Shown here piece after piece: positions 36,402 through 44,509 of a stretch of 47,401 bases of DNA. Origin of the DNA: an uncultured Enterovibrio sp. (GTDB taxonomy: Bacteria > Pseudomonadota > Gammaproteobacteria > Enterobacterales > Vibrionaceae); assembly GCA_947040595.1 (NCBI GenBank), contig CAMRBZ010000003.1:1-47401 (forward strand), in the 5' to 3' direction. Positions within the stretch are counted from its first letter, which is position 1; the number at the start of each line of letters is the position of its first letter. The position numbers and the translations under genes were made by a program. Below the pieces are notes generated by a model. The model worked only from the letters and a program-made list of their open reading frames with translations, did not search any database and was not told where the DNA came from.

Positions 36402-36947
36402 TCACTCCCAAAACCAAATTTCACAAGGTTCGATGCGATTTCTTCGTAAGAGATTACGATCGCGTTCAGCGTCTCGTTTGAAGGCATAAGGCCCGAGGAC
36501 AACACGATGCCAAAATCCTGTTTTTCCTTTGTTTTTTTTGATGCTGCTTTCAAGGCCTTGAAAAGCAATCATGGCTTTGCGTTCGTTGGCTTGACTGGCC
36601 AATTTGTAGGCGCCGCATTGCATTAAATAAGGTCTATTTGAGATTTCTTGTTCTTTGGCTTCTACATGGATTTCTTTATTTTCAAGTCTTTCAATATAAG
36701 ACCATTTTTCTTTTGGTTTCGGAGGGATTGTATTAATATTTTCTGGTTTTCGGGTGTCCTGTGTTTTTGTTTTTTCAGGCTCAGGGGTTTTTGAAAGAAA
36801 ATAGAGGCCAGTACCCAAACCGAGCATCAATACAAAAGCGGTTATCGCCCATTTCACAGGAAATAAGGTTGGATTTGCTTTTTTTTTGTTATTTCGTGTT
36901 TGTTTACGCGGCGCTTTTCCGCGTTTGACATAGTCTCTTGTTGCCAC
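36402..36947 (-). CDS. ftsN: Cell division protein FtsN
   Basis: FtsN triggers septal peptidoglycan synthesis and binds denuded glycan at the septum. The 181-aa protein has a cytoplasmic N-terminus with DYVKRGKAPRKQ, one membrane helix (about 32-51), a charged periplasmic linker and a C-terminal SPOR domain (about 102-180, PYLMQCGAYKLASQANE, HRVVLGPYAFKRDAE). It is much shorter than E. coli FtsN (319 aa) because the Gln-rich linker is missing; I recall similarly short forms in Vibrio. It lies between cytR and hslV as in E. coli. Confidence 0.93.
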   Translation of the reverse strand: MATRDYVKRGKAPRKQTRNNKKKANPTLFPVKWAITAFVLMLGLGTGLYFLSKTPEPEKTKTQDTRKPENINTIPPKPKEKWSYIERLENKEIHVEAKEQEISNRPYLMQCGAYKLASQANERKAMIAFQGLESSIKKNKGKTGFWHRVVLGPYAFKRDAERDRNLLRRNRIEPCEIWFWE

Positions 36948-36983
36948 AGGATTTGTATTTCTTTTTTATTAGTGGGGAATATA

Positions 36984-37017
36984 TGGTACTGACAAGCCTG
37001 AAAGTGTGCCAGTACCA
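36984..37017. repeat. Inverted repeat between ftsN and cytR
   Basis: TGGTACTG (36984-36991) and CAGTACCA (37010-37017) form an 8-bp stem with an 18-base loop, ten bases past the cytR stop. No T run follows on the minus strand, so it is at best a weak or Rho-assisted terminator. Confidence 0.55.
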
Positions 37018-37026
37018 AATGCAAAA

Positions 37027-38031
37027 TTAACGTGATGGCGGTGCAACGCTTTCACGTATTACCAGTTGTGCGTCAAGCAAGCGAGAGCCTATTTGAACCT
37101 CATTGCCTTTTAGCATCTTCAAAAGCAGCAACATGGCTTGCTGTCCTATCTCATAACGCGGTTGGGACATGGTGGTCAGCGCAGGATCGCAAAATTCTGC
37201 AAATCGAATGTCATCAAAACCAATGATCGAAATATCTTGTGGAACACGAAAACCTAAACGTTTTGCCTGTTGCATGGCCCCAATTGCAAGTACGTCAGAA
37301 TGACAAAATACAGCCGTAGGGGGGTTAGGCAAAGCAAGTAAGCAGCTCATAGCGCGCGCGCCGAGGGCAAAGCTGCCATCTCCAGAGACGGTGTAGGCGG
37401 GGTTCACGCTTGTGCCTGCTCGGCGTAAGGCTTGTTGGTAGCCTTGAATACGAAATTGCGTTAAAGCTCCTTTCGGATCAGCGGTTATTTGCGCGATCTG
37501 TTTGTGGCCGATTTTTGTTAGATAATTAACCGCTTCAAAGGCGGCAGTGAGATTATCAATGTGGACCGTCGGGAGTTCAAGATCCGGTGAAAACTCGCAT
37601 GCCATGACCAAAGGAGGAAGATTTTTTTGTTCCGCCTTACTGATATCGAAAGGAATATTGGTTCCTAGAAGCAGCATTCCGTCGGCTTGTTTTGTGAAAA
37701 TAAGATTTACAAAAGAGTTTTCTCGTTTTTTTTGTTGGCCGCTGTCGCCAAGCAAGACAAGGTACCCGTGCTCTGCCGCTGTTTCTTCAATTCCTCGAAT
37801 AATGTCGCTGTAATAAGAGTCACAAATATCCGGAACAATGGCAATAATGGTTTTACTTTCGTTACGGCGTAGATTTCTTACCAATGAATTCGGACTGTAA
37901 CCCGCGTCAATGACTGCTTTTTCAACTTTCTTTCGGGTCGATGTGGATACTTTTTCCGGATTCATCAGTGCACGAGAGACAGTGGCTGTTGAAACGCCAG
38001 CCAACTGGGCAACATCCTTCATTGTCGCCAT
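37027..38031 (-). CDS. cytR: LacI-family transcriptional repressor CytR
   Basis: CytR represses nucleoside uptake and catabolism genes with CRP and is induced by cytidine. The 334-aa product has an N-terminal HTH (MKDVAQLAGVSTATVSRALM), a hinge helix (SLVRNLRRNE) and a periplasmic-binding-protein-like core with IIAIVPDICDSYYSDIIRGIE and ISIIGFDDIRFAEFCDPALTT. Length and position between priA and ftsN match CytR (341 aa in E. coli). PurR-like paralogues are the alternative, but synteny favours CytR. Confidence 0.92.
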   Translation of the reverse strand: MATMKDVAQLAGVSTATVSRALMNPEKVSTSTRKKVEKAVIDAGYSPNSLVRNLRRNESKTIIAIVPDICDSYYSDIIRGIEETAAEHGYLVLLGDSGQQKKRENSFVNLIFTKQADGMLLLGTNIPFDISKAEQKNLPPLVMACEFSPDLELPTVHIDNLTAAFEAVNYLTKIGHKQIAQITADPKGALTQFRIQGYQQALRRAGTSVNPAYTVSGDGSFALGARAMSCLLALPNPPTAVFCHSDVLAIGAMQQAKRLGFRVPQDISIIGFDDIRFAEFCDPALTTMSQPRYEIGQQAMLLLLKMLKGNEVQIGSRLLDAQLVIRESVAPPSR

Positions 38032-38207
38032 AGACGTTATTCCTTTTCACTTATTAGGTGGCAAGCTCTTGCTGTGGAAAGTGACAGCAAGTTGGCTTTT
38101 TTATATGCGTTATATCTTAAACATATGATGAAGCATTAAACATGTTTCTCTTAACACTCCTTAAGAGAAATGCGTGATATTGCTCGGTATAACAAAAGGA
38201 AGTTGAA

Positions 38208-40397
38208 TCAGCTCATATCTTGGGGCTCTATATCGAGGGACCAGCGCACTTTATTTGAAAGAGGAAGAAGACGGATTGCGAGCAATGCTTGAGAAAGTCT
38301 TTGGAGTAAGATTTGTCGAGTCGGCGCTTGAAAAATCAGCTGCCATCGAAAGCGTCCAGCACGGCGATGCAAAGGCGCCGGGAGAGGCCCCATAAGAGCG
38401 CATTGGGTTTCTATTGGCGTCGCCTCTAATGCGGTACGGGTTTGCTGAAGAAATTGCTCAACCTGCTCACTTTGATTTCCTTCTGCGCGAAAAAGAGCAA
38501 AAAAACTAAAAGGCGGTAATTGTGTTTCCTTCCTTTCTTTCAAGGCGGCACGCGCAAAATGACAGTAATCTTGACTGATAAGGGATTGTAATAAGGCATT
38601 GTCTGGGTGATGCGTTTGAAGCAAAACATAACCGGGTTTATAAGCGCGTCCGGCACGCCCTGCCACTTGCACGAGCAACTGAGCTAATCGTTCTGGAGCG
38701 CGAAAATCATTGCAAAAAAGAGCGCTGTCAACGTCGATGAGCGCGACGAGAGTCACATCGGGGAAATGATGCCCTTTGGCCAGCATTTGAGTGCCAATGA
38801 GTATTTGATATTCCTTGTTGTGAATGGCGTTTAAATAATTTTCCAGAGCACCTTTTCTGCGTGTGTTGTCCCTGTCTATTCGGATTGTTTTGTATTCAGG
38901 AAATAATGTCGTTAATTGCGTTTCAAGCTGTTCTGTTCCGACCCCGACCGTGATGATTTGTGTGGATCCACAACTTTCACATTGAGGCATAATCGCGCGA
39001 TGCGTTCCGCAGTGATGACAACGAAGTTGGTTTTCTTTTTGGTGCAAGGTGAAATAGGCGTCGCAGCGTTTACAGGCGCACAGCCAACCGCATTCATGGC
39101 ACATTAACGCCGGAGCATACCCACGGCGATTTAAAAACAGCATGACTTGATTGCCTTGAGAAAGATGCTTGCGCATTTCTGCAATAAGTGGAGCTGACAA
39201 ACCAGCCTCAAGATACAACCCCCGGACATCCAATAAACTTTGCTTGGCTTTGAGTGCATTTCCCGCTCGTACTGTCAAAAGAAGATGATGATATTTTCCT
39301 GAAAGGGCATTGTTTAAGCTTTCAAGTGAGGGGGTTGCAGAGCCTAGAAGGACCGGGATTTTTTCTTCGTGTGCCCGCATGACGGCGAGATCTCGCGCAT
39401 GATAGCGAAAGCCATCTTGTTGCTTATATGAGGCGTCATGTTCTTCGTCAAGAATAATGATCCCAAGAGATTTGCAAGGAGAAAAAAGCGCCGATCTTGT
39501 CCCTATGATAATCCCCGCTTCATTTTCTTTTGCGCCAAGCCAAGCATTTAAACGCTCGGTGTCATTGAGCGCGGAATGCAACACAACAATCGGCACTTGA
39601 AAACGACGCTTAAATCGATCGATGGTTTGAGGGGTGAGCCCAATTTCAGGAACCAAAATCAGCGCTTGTTTTCCTTTTGAAAGTACAGGTTCAAGGGCGT
39701 TGAGGTAAATTTCTGTTTTACCCGATCCCGTGACGCCATCAATGAGGTAGCAAGCAAATTCAGAATTTGAATTGATTGTGGCGACAGCGATGGCTTGCTC
39801 TTGATTGAGAGAGGGCTTTTCTTCAATAACGGCGTAACGGGACAGCCAATCGACAGGGGGGCTGTCTTTTATTGGTTCAATCCAGCCTTTTTCTTGTAGA
39901 TTCTTAATGACGGGTGATTTGACTTCGTTTTCTATTAAATCACTCTGAAGCATGCCTCCATTTCTTAAAAGATTGAGAAGCTGTGCCTGCTTGACGGCTT
40001 TGGGCAAGCAAGTTAATTGTTTTTTGCCATCACAAGACAAGGCCCAGGCGATTTCTTGTTCTCGTTTGGCTTTTTTTCCTTTTCGTAAATGCACGGGCAA
40101 AACGGTTGAAAGTGTTTCCCCTAGCGGGCACTGATAATAGCGGCTTGCCCAGACTAACACTTTATAAAGAGACGCCGGCCACAAAGGGGCATCATCTAAA
40201 ACTTCCATGATGGGCTTGAGTTGCTCAAATGGAAAAGAAGAGGTCTCTGAAAGGGCTGTGACGATGCCAATTTTATTTTGTTTACCAAAAGGCACGCGCA
40301 CGCGGGCACCAATGGACGGAATTTGATGACCAATGCGGTAATCAAACGTTTTATGAAGAGGTACAGGTAAGGCTACTTGCGCGATAATCGGCTTCAT
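38208..40397 (-). CDS. priA: Primosomal protein N' (replication restart helicase PriA)
   Basis: PriA recognises stalled forks and reloads DnaB. The ATG at 40397 (MKPIIAQVALPVPLHKTFDY) gives 729 aa, like E. coli (732); a TTG eleven codons upstream adds non-conserved residues. The 3'-DNA-binding domain is followed by Walker A GVTGSGKTE, DEEHDASYKQQ, FLNRRGYAPAL, eight zinc-binding Cys in CHECGWLCACKRC and CHHCGTHRAIMPQCESCG, and the helicase motifs LIGTQMLAKGHHFPD and QVAGRAGRA. It is divergent from rpmE, as in E. coli. Confidence 0.96.
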   Translation of the reverse strand: MKPIIAQVALPVPLHKTFDYRIGHQIPSIGARVRVPFGKQNKIGIVTALSETSSFPFEQLKPIMEVLDDAPLWPASLYKVLVWASRYYQCPLGETLSTVLPVHLRKGKKAKREQEIAWALSCDGKKQLTCLPKAVKQAQLLNLLRNGGMLQSDLIENEVKSPVIKNLQEKGWIEPIKDSPPVDWLSRYAVIEEKPSLNQEQAIAVATINSNSEFACYLIDGVTGSGKTEIYLNALEPVLSKGKQALILVPEIGLTPQTIDRFKRRFQVPIVVLHSALNDTERLNAWLGAKENEAGIIIGTRSALFSPCKSLGIIILDEEHDASYKQQDGFRYHARDLAVMRAHEEKIPVLLGSATPSLESLNNALSGKYHHLLLTVRAGNALKAKQSLLDVRGLYLEAGLSAPLIAEMRKHLSQGNQVMLFLNRRGYAPALMCHECGWLCACKRCDAYFTLHQKENQLRCHHCGTHRAIMPQCESCGSTQIITVGVGTEQLETQLTTLFPEYKTIRIDRDNTRRKGALENYLNAIHNKEYQILIGTQMLAKGHHFPDVTLVALIDVDSALFCNDFRAPERLAQLLVQVAGRAGRAYKPGYVLLQTHHPDNALLQSLISQDYCHFARAALKERKETQLPPFSFFALFRAEGNQSEQVEQFLQQTRTALEATPIETQCALMGPLPAPLHRRAGRFRWQLIFQAPTRQILLQRLSQALLAIRLLPLSNKVRWSLDIEPQDMS

Positions 40398-40530
40398 GAG
40401 GGGCGAAATTCGATAAGTTGAATGGTTCAATCGTCAGTGTACCTGTGCGTTCTCGTGGGAACCACTTGAAGCGCTCACTTTGAGTCTGATTAACCTGTTT
40501 TATAATGAATCGAACAAAAAAGTTGCGATT

Positions 40531-40642
40531 TTTTCCCTGAATGATTAAAATTTCGCGCTTTAACTATTTTTGTTAACGACGTGTGGTGCTCGGCTAAGGG
40601 CTGAGAAAGCGACACGGCCTTTTTAATACAGGGGTTATCCTT
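40531..40642 (+). promoter_or_regulatory. Structured leader of rpmE
   Basis: The 5' region contains a foldable stretch from CGTGTGGTGCTCGG to GCGACACG ending about 25 bp before the rpmE ribosome-binding region. Ribosomal protein L31 leaders that self-regulate are known in gamma-proteobacteria; membership is inferred from position and fold only. Confidence 0.35.
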
Positions 40643-40855
40643 ATGAAGACTGGTATTCATCCAGAATATAAAGCAGTAACTGCAAAATGCTCATGTGGCA
40701 ATATTTTCCAATTTAATACAACGCTGAAGCGTGATATCAACTTGGATGTGTGTGACAAATGTCATCCATTCTACACTGGTACTCAGCGCGTAGTTGATAC
40801 AGGTGGTCGTGTTGATCGCTTTAACAAGCGTTTTGGTGTTCTTGGTAGCAAATAA
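40643..40855 (+). CDS. rpmE: 50S ribosomal protein L31 (zinc-binding C+ type)
   Basis: L31 bridges the large and small ribosomal subunits. The 70-aa product has the family start [19 protein letters not shown] and the four zinc ligands Cys16, Cys18, Cys37 and Cys40. It also has [20 protein letters not shown]. Having all four Cys makes it the zinc (C+) form. The E. coli protein is also 70 aa. It is monocistronic, divergent from priA, with a terminator 80 bp after its stop. Confidence 0.97.
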   Translation: MKTGIHPEYKAVTAKCSCGNIFQFNTTLKRDINLDVCDKCHPFYTGTQRVVDTGGRVDRFNKRFGVLGSK

Positions 40856-40932
40856 TTTTGCCAGGATCTCCCGAGGGGTGATGAACCCTAAAAAATAACA
40901 TTTTAGAAAACGCCGTTTTTCTAAGGGTTATC

Positions 40933-40960
40933 GGTCACAATGCAGATTGTGACCTTTTTT
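40933..40960 (+). terminator. Terminator of rpmE
   Basis: GGTCACAAT, GCAG loop and ATTGTGACC (perfect 9 bp), then six T residues. A second hairpin TTAGAAAA...TTTTTCTAA (about 40903-40924) lies just upstream in the 3' UTR. Confidence 0.92.
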
Positions 40961-41186
40961 ATGCCTATCAAAAAATAACCCCAATAGCTTGTAATTTGAT
41001 GGGTCCCAAGAGTTAGTATTTTTAAAACGAAAATGCAACATCAATAAAAAAGGTTTTTCTTTTGTATTCGCAAAACGTATGATTTCGTTTGCATAAAAAA
41101 GGATGAGGAATAAATTGAAAGGATCACACTTAAATTTCTGTGTATAAATATCATAATGATTCATCTATTTCCCACAAAATGTCGAA

Positions 41187-41311
41187 ATACCCGTCGCCTT
41201 TGAAACTGCGTGGGTGTTGGCTGCTCTCGCTTAAGATCAATCACATCGTCCATCTATTCAGGGCCTTCACTCGTTTGCCGCAGGCGCGCATCTTCAAGTG
41301 TCTTGGGTATA
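41187..41311 (+). repeat. ERIC-like repeat, near full (125 bp)
   Basis: It runs from ATACCCGTCGCCTTTGAAAC to CAAGTGTCTTGGGTATA, with a small deletion in the central palindrome. Confidence 0.85.
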
Positions 41312-41406
41312 ACGTGAATGAAGTGGAGAGATATTTCTTATTTTTGAAAGGAAAAAAGGAAAGAGCCGAGATAAGATTCCGTGTTCAGTTCGGTATGAAA
41401 ATCAAC

Positions 41407-41533
41407 TATACCCGTCGCCTTTGACGCTGCATGGGTGTTGGCTACGCAGGTTCAGCTCAATCACAGAGCCCATCTATGCTCAGGGGCTTCACTCGCTTGG
41501 CGCTGGCGCGCATCTTCAAGTACCTTGGGTAGA
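41407..41533 (+). repeat. ERIC-like repeat, full 127 bp
   Basis: It runs from TATACCCGTCGCCTTTGACG to CAAGTACCTTGGGTAGA, 47 bp before the unrecognised gene at 41581. Confidence 0.87.
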
Positions 41534-41580
41534 TTTCGGAAAAGAAACATGATTTAATCATGAGTTCAAGGAGTATGAAT

Positions 41581-42108
41581 ATGTACAATAAAAAAGGAAA
41601 TTCGTTAAACAAAAAACTCCTCAGCATTGATTTACTTTTTGCAATCGAGCGATTATTGCCAGGTAAACGCTGTATTTCTCTTTTCCGAAGTAATCGAAAA
41701 TTTGTTCCGCTTACAACCCTCACATTAATGCACTGCGACTCTGCTTCTGCATTGCAATTCGAACTATACAAACACTGCATAAATTACGCCGCATTTTCAC
41801 AAGGGCGGATCCTTGCAGATGATTACGCCATTGACGGACATGATGAGCAAATTCAACCCGCGACAATGATCATCGCCGCTTTTGTCCGTGGAGCATATTG
41901 GTGGGTTGAACATTACCATGAAATTTACAAAGAAAGCTGGAGCAATTCTCAAAAAGAAAAATGGCTAAGAGATTTTAGACTTCTCGTACAAATCATTATC
42001 GGTATAGAGCATTGCAGAAAAGCAGATTGGCTGATCCAAAATCACAGCGTAATAAAAGCCTTAACCTTCAATAGCAACATTTTTCCTTTTCTTCAAAATT
42101 ATGATTAA
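41581..42108 (+). CDS. Hypothetical protein, family not recognised
   Basis: The ATG at 41581 is chosen because AAGGAG lies seven bases upstream; ATGs at 41560 and 41575 are badly spaced. The 175-aa product starts MYNKKGNSLNKKLLSIDLLF. It is mostly helical by composition, rich in Trp, His and Tyr (RGAYWWVEHYHEIY, SQKEKWLRDFRLLVQIIIGI), and has no signal peptide or clear membrane helix. Cys residues are scattered with no metal-binding spacing. It is bracketed by ERIC copies upstream and the tRNA-Asn gene downstream (convergent). This is where integrated elements often leave cargo, so foreign origin is possible, but no integrase is present. I do not recognise a function. Confidence 0.65.
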   Translation: MYNKKGNSLNKKLLSIDLLFAIERLLPGKRCISLFRSNRKFVPLTTLTLMHCDSASALQFELYKHCINYAAFSQGRILADDYAIDGHDEQIQPATMIIAAFVRGAYWWVEHYHEIYKESWSNSQKEKWLRDFRLLVQIIIGIEHCRKADWLIQNHSVIKALTFNSNIFPFLQNYD

Positions 42109-42111
42109 AAA

Positions 42112-42146
42112 ACAAAAATGCCTTGTCAAAGACAAGGCATTTAATT
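42112..42146. terminator. Bidirectional terminator between the hypothetical gene and tRNA-Asn
   Basis: ATGCCTTGTC, AAA loop and GACAAGGCAT form a perfect stem. The T run is strong on the minus strand (for the tRNA) and moderate on the plus strand. Confidence 0.88.
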
Positions 42147-42222
42147 TGGCTCCTCCAACTGGACTTGAACCAGTGACATACGGATTAACAGTCCGGCGTT
42201 CTACCAACTGAACTATGGAGGA
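42147..42222 (-). tRNA. tRNA-Asn (anticodon GTT)
   Basis: This is a 76-nt cloverleaf on the minus strand. The acceptor stem TCCTCCA pairs with TGGAGGA. The D arm is AGTTCAGTTGGTAGAAC, the anticodon loop CTGTTAA carries GTT, and the T arm is CTGGTTCAAGTCCAG. A GCCA 3' end is encoded. The sequence is close to E. coli tRNA-Asn. Confidence 0.96.
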
Positions 42223-42246
42223 AAAGAGGTTTTTTCAAACGAATTC

Positions 42247-42275
42247 ATAATAGAAAAAGCCCCCTCGCCTTGCAA
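42247..42275 (-). promoter_or_regulatory. Promoter of tRNA-Asn
   Basis: On the minus strand TTGCAA (42275-42270), a 17-bp spacer and TATTAT (42252-42247) form a good sigma-70 promoter about 25 bp before the mature 5' end. Confidence 0.75.
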
Positions 42276-42487
42276 GCAATAAATTGATATTTAAAATAAA
42301 TAAAGAGAAAAGAGCACAAATATTACACATTTTGAACAAAGGACGTACATGATGTTCGACTTAAGGGGGCATTTTAGGGGGCATCTGGAAAATACCTCTT
42401 TCACCTCGTGACGCGCTTTCATTTTCAGCTCAAAAAATGCCTTATCTCGATATCCATATGCTGGTCTTATCCTCGTTTTGATTCGAT

Positions 42488-42615
42488 TATAACCCCGTCG
42501 CCTTTGAACCTGCCTGGGTCTTGGCTACGCTCATTCAGCCCAATCACAGAGTCTATCTATGCTCTGGGACTTCATTCACTTGCCGCAGGCGCGCAACCTC
42601 AAGCCTCTTGGGTCT
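42488..42615 (+). repeat. ERIC-like repeat, full (128 bp), diverged ends
   Basis: It runs from TATAACCCCGTCGCCTTTGA to CAAGCCTCTTGGGTCT. Confidence 0.82.
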
Positions 42616-42663
42616 TTCTTTTTATTTTGAATGCACCTTCCTTATATTTGCTCGAATCTCCGG

Positions 42664-42691
42664 TTAACTCGTGAGTGGAATTGGGTATAAT
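42664..42691 (+). promoter_or_regulatory. Sigma-70-like promoter, 400 bp upstream of dnaB
   Basis: TTAACT (42664-42669), 16-bp spacer and a perfect TATAAT (42686-42691). It may drive dnaB with a long leader or an unannotated short transcript. Confidence 0.45.
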
Positions 42692-43090
42692 GGCAATCCA
42701 ATTTTGATCTACGATTCAAATCTGGTTTTCTGGTTTTTTTTCAAAGCAGATTTATATATGAAGTAAAATGCCTTTGTATTGTCCTGTTATGAAAGAGAAA
42801 CCTTCATTCTGCGTCCCCTTCAACGCAAGCCTCATTTATGAATGACAGATTAAGGCAAAAGAGAGATCAGCGTTTATCTCACTCTCATTCCACTGAAAAT
42901 GCAGATGATTTTTTTATTGCTGAATAAATCTATCTCTTCAGGTATCCGCAATTTTGAGTGTTCTTGATGTCAAAGGAATGAAGCGAAAACGCATGGAAAT
43001 TTCATTAGCGTGTATGAAGGCACGGAGTAACCCAAAAGTTTTAAAGACGTTGGGTATAATGGCCTTCGAAAAGACAAGGTAAAGACGGAA

Positions 43091-44500
43091 ATGGCAGAGC
43101 AACGCACCAGGCAATTTAATTCCAACAAGTTTAGAGACGCAAAAGTCGAGCTTCTTAAGGTGCCGCCGCATTCGATAGAAGCTGAGCAATCTGTTCTTGG
43201 TGGCTTAATGCTTGATAATGAACGCTGGGACAGTGTGGGTGAAAAAATTATCGCTGCAGATTTTTACAGTCGTCCTCATCGATTGATTTTTGAAAGCGCG
43301 AAACACTTACTTAATTCAGGACAACCCCTTGATCTTATAACGCTTTCTGAACAGCTTGAAAAACACAATTTGCTAGATGATGTCGGTGGATTTGCGTATC
43401 TTGCGGAATTGGCGAAAAACACACCAAGCGCTGCAAACATCGTTGCTTACGCTGAGATTGTACGTGAGCGTGCGGTTGTGCGAAATCTTATTGGTGTGGC
43501 AAATGAAATTGCAGACGCAGGTTACGAGCCAGAAGGGCGCTCTTCTGAAGATTTACTGGATATGGCAGAGAGCAAAGTTTTTGCTATTGCTGAAGCCCGA
43601 ACCTCTCAAAATGAAGGGCCACAAAATGTTGAAAGTGTTCTAGAAAAAACCCTGGAGCGAATTGAAATACTTTTAAAAACGCCCCATGATGGCGTGACCG
43701 GGGTTTCGACGGGTTTTAATGATTTAAATAAAAAAACGGCGGGCTTACAAGGCTCTGATCTTGTCATTGTTGCTGCGCGTCCTTCAATGGGTAAAACCAC
43801 GTTTGCGATGAATTTATGTGAAAACGCGGCGATGGATCAAGAAAAGCCCGTCTTGATCTTTTCATTAGAAATGCCTGCGGATCAATTGATGATGCGTATG
43901 TTGGCTTCTTTGTCTCGCGTGGATCAAACCAAAATTCGTACCGGGCAATTAGATGATGAAGACTGGGCAAGGATCTCTTCAACAATGGGGATCTTGATGC
44001 AAAAAAAGAACATGTACATTGATGACAGTTCAGGTCTGACTCCAACCGATGTTCGCTCGCGCGCACGTCGTATTGCACGTGAACATGGGGGTTTATCTAT
44101 GATCATGGTGGATTACCTTCAGTTGATGCGCGTGCCGGGGATGCAAGATAATCGAACCCTTGAAATTGCCGAAATCAGCCGCTCATTGAAAGCATTAGCA
44201 AAAGAGCTGAATGTGCCTGTTGTTGCCTTGTCCCAGCTTAACCGCTCTCTTGAGCAACGCGCGGATAAACGACCTGTAAACTCCGATTTGCGTGAGTCCG
44301 GAGCAATAGAGCAAGATGCTGATTTAATTATGTTTATTTACAGAGATGAAGTTTATAACCCAGAAAGTCCTTTAAAAGGAATTGCGGAAATCATTATCGG
44401 CAAGCAACGTAATGGACCTATTGGCTCTGTGCGTTTGACCTTTCAAGGGCAGTTTTCACGTTTTGATAATTATGCAGGCCCTGCTTTTGAAGATGAATAA
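43091..44500 (+). CDS. dnaB: Replicative DNA helicase DnaB
   Basis: DnaB is the hexameric 5'-3' fork helicase. The 469-aa product (471 in E. coli) has the N-terminal domain (PPHSIEAEQSVLGGLM), a linker helix, and the RecA-like domain with Walker A ARPSMGKTTFAMN, the H1a-type LIFSLEMPADQLMMRML, Walker B SMIMVDYLQLMR, the H3 region VVALSQLNRSLEQR and the arginine-finger segment IIGKQRNGPIG. alr starts 9 bp after its stop, the conserved dnaB-alr pair. Confidence 0.97.
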   Translation: MAEQRTRQFNSNKFRDAKVELLKVPPHSIEAEQSVLGGLMLDNERWDSVGEKIIAADFYSRPHRLIFESAKHLLNSGQPLDLITLSEQLEKHNLLDDVGGFAYLAELAKNTPSAANIVAYAEIVRERAVVRNLIGVANEIADAGYEPEGRSSEDLLDMAESKVFAIAEARTSQNEGPQNVESVLEKTLERIEILLKTPHDGVTGVSTGFNDLNKKTAGLQGSDLVIVAARPSMGKTTFAMNLCENAAMDQEKPVLIFSLEMPADQLMMRMLASLSRVDQTKIRTGQLDDEDWARISSTMGILMQKKNMYIDDSSGLTPTDVRSRARRIAREHGGLSMIMVDYLQLMRVPGMQDNRTLEIAEISRSLKALAKELNVPVVALSQLNRSLEQRADKRPVNSDLRESGAIEQDADLIMFIYRDEVYNPESPLKGIAEIIIGKQRNGPIGSVRLTFQGQFSRFDNYAGPAFEDE

Positions 44501-44509
44501 AGAGGATTT

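Larger units (their letters stand above)
40961..41580. other. Gene-free region after rpmE
   Basis: It holds about 225 bp of AT-rich DNA without recognisable signals, then two plus-oriented ERIC-like copies 95 bp apart. The ribosome-binding site of the unrecognised gene at 41581 is at its end. Confidence 0.5.
42223..43090. other. Gene-free region between tRNA-Asn and dnaB
   Basis: These 868 bp hold the tRNA promoter, a short direct repeat AGGGGGCAT (twice near 42364-42383), one ERIC-like copy (42488-42615), a good sigma-70-like promoter near 42664-42691 and a second TTGGGTATAATGG near 43050 just before dnaB. No convincing gene was found. Confidence 0.5.

Noticed and set aside
40571-40615. TPP-riboswitch-like GGTGCTC...GGGCTGAGA before rpmE
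   Set aside because: Only the first half of the motif is present. The conserved ACCTGAT...GGATAATGCC part is missing and rpmE is not a thiamine gene.
40928-41164. Minus-strand 78-aa ORF after rpmE
   Set aside because: Its end runs through the rpmE terminator stem. It has no clear ribosome-binding site and its AT-driven composition (Phe, Asn, Lys, Ile) looks like chance.
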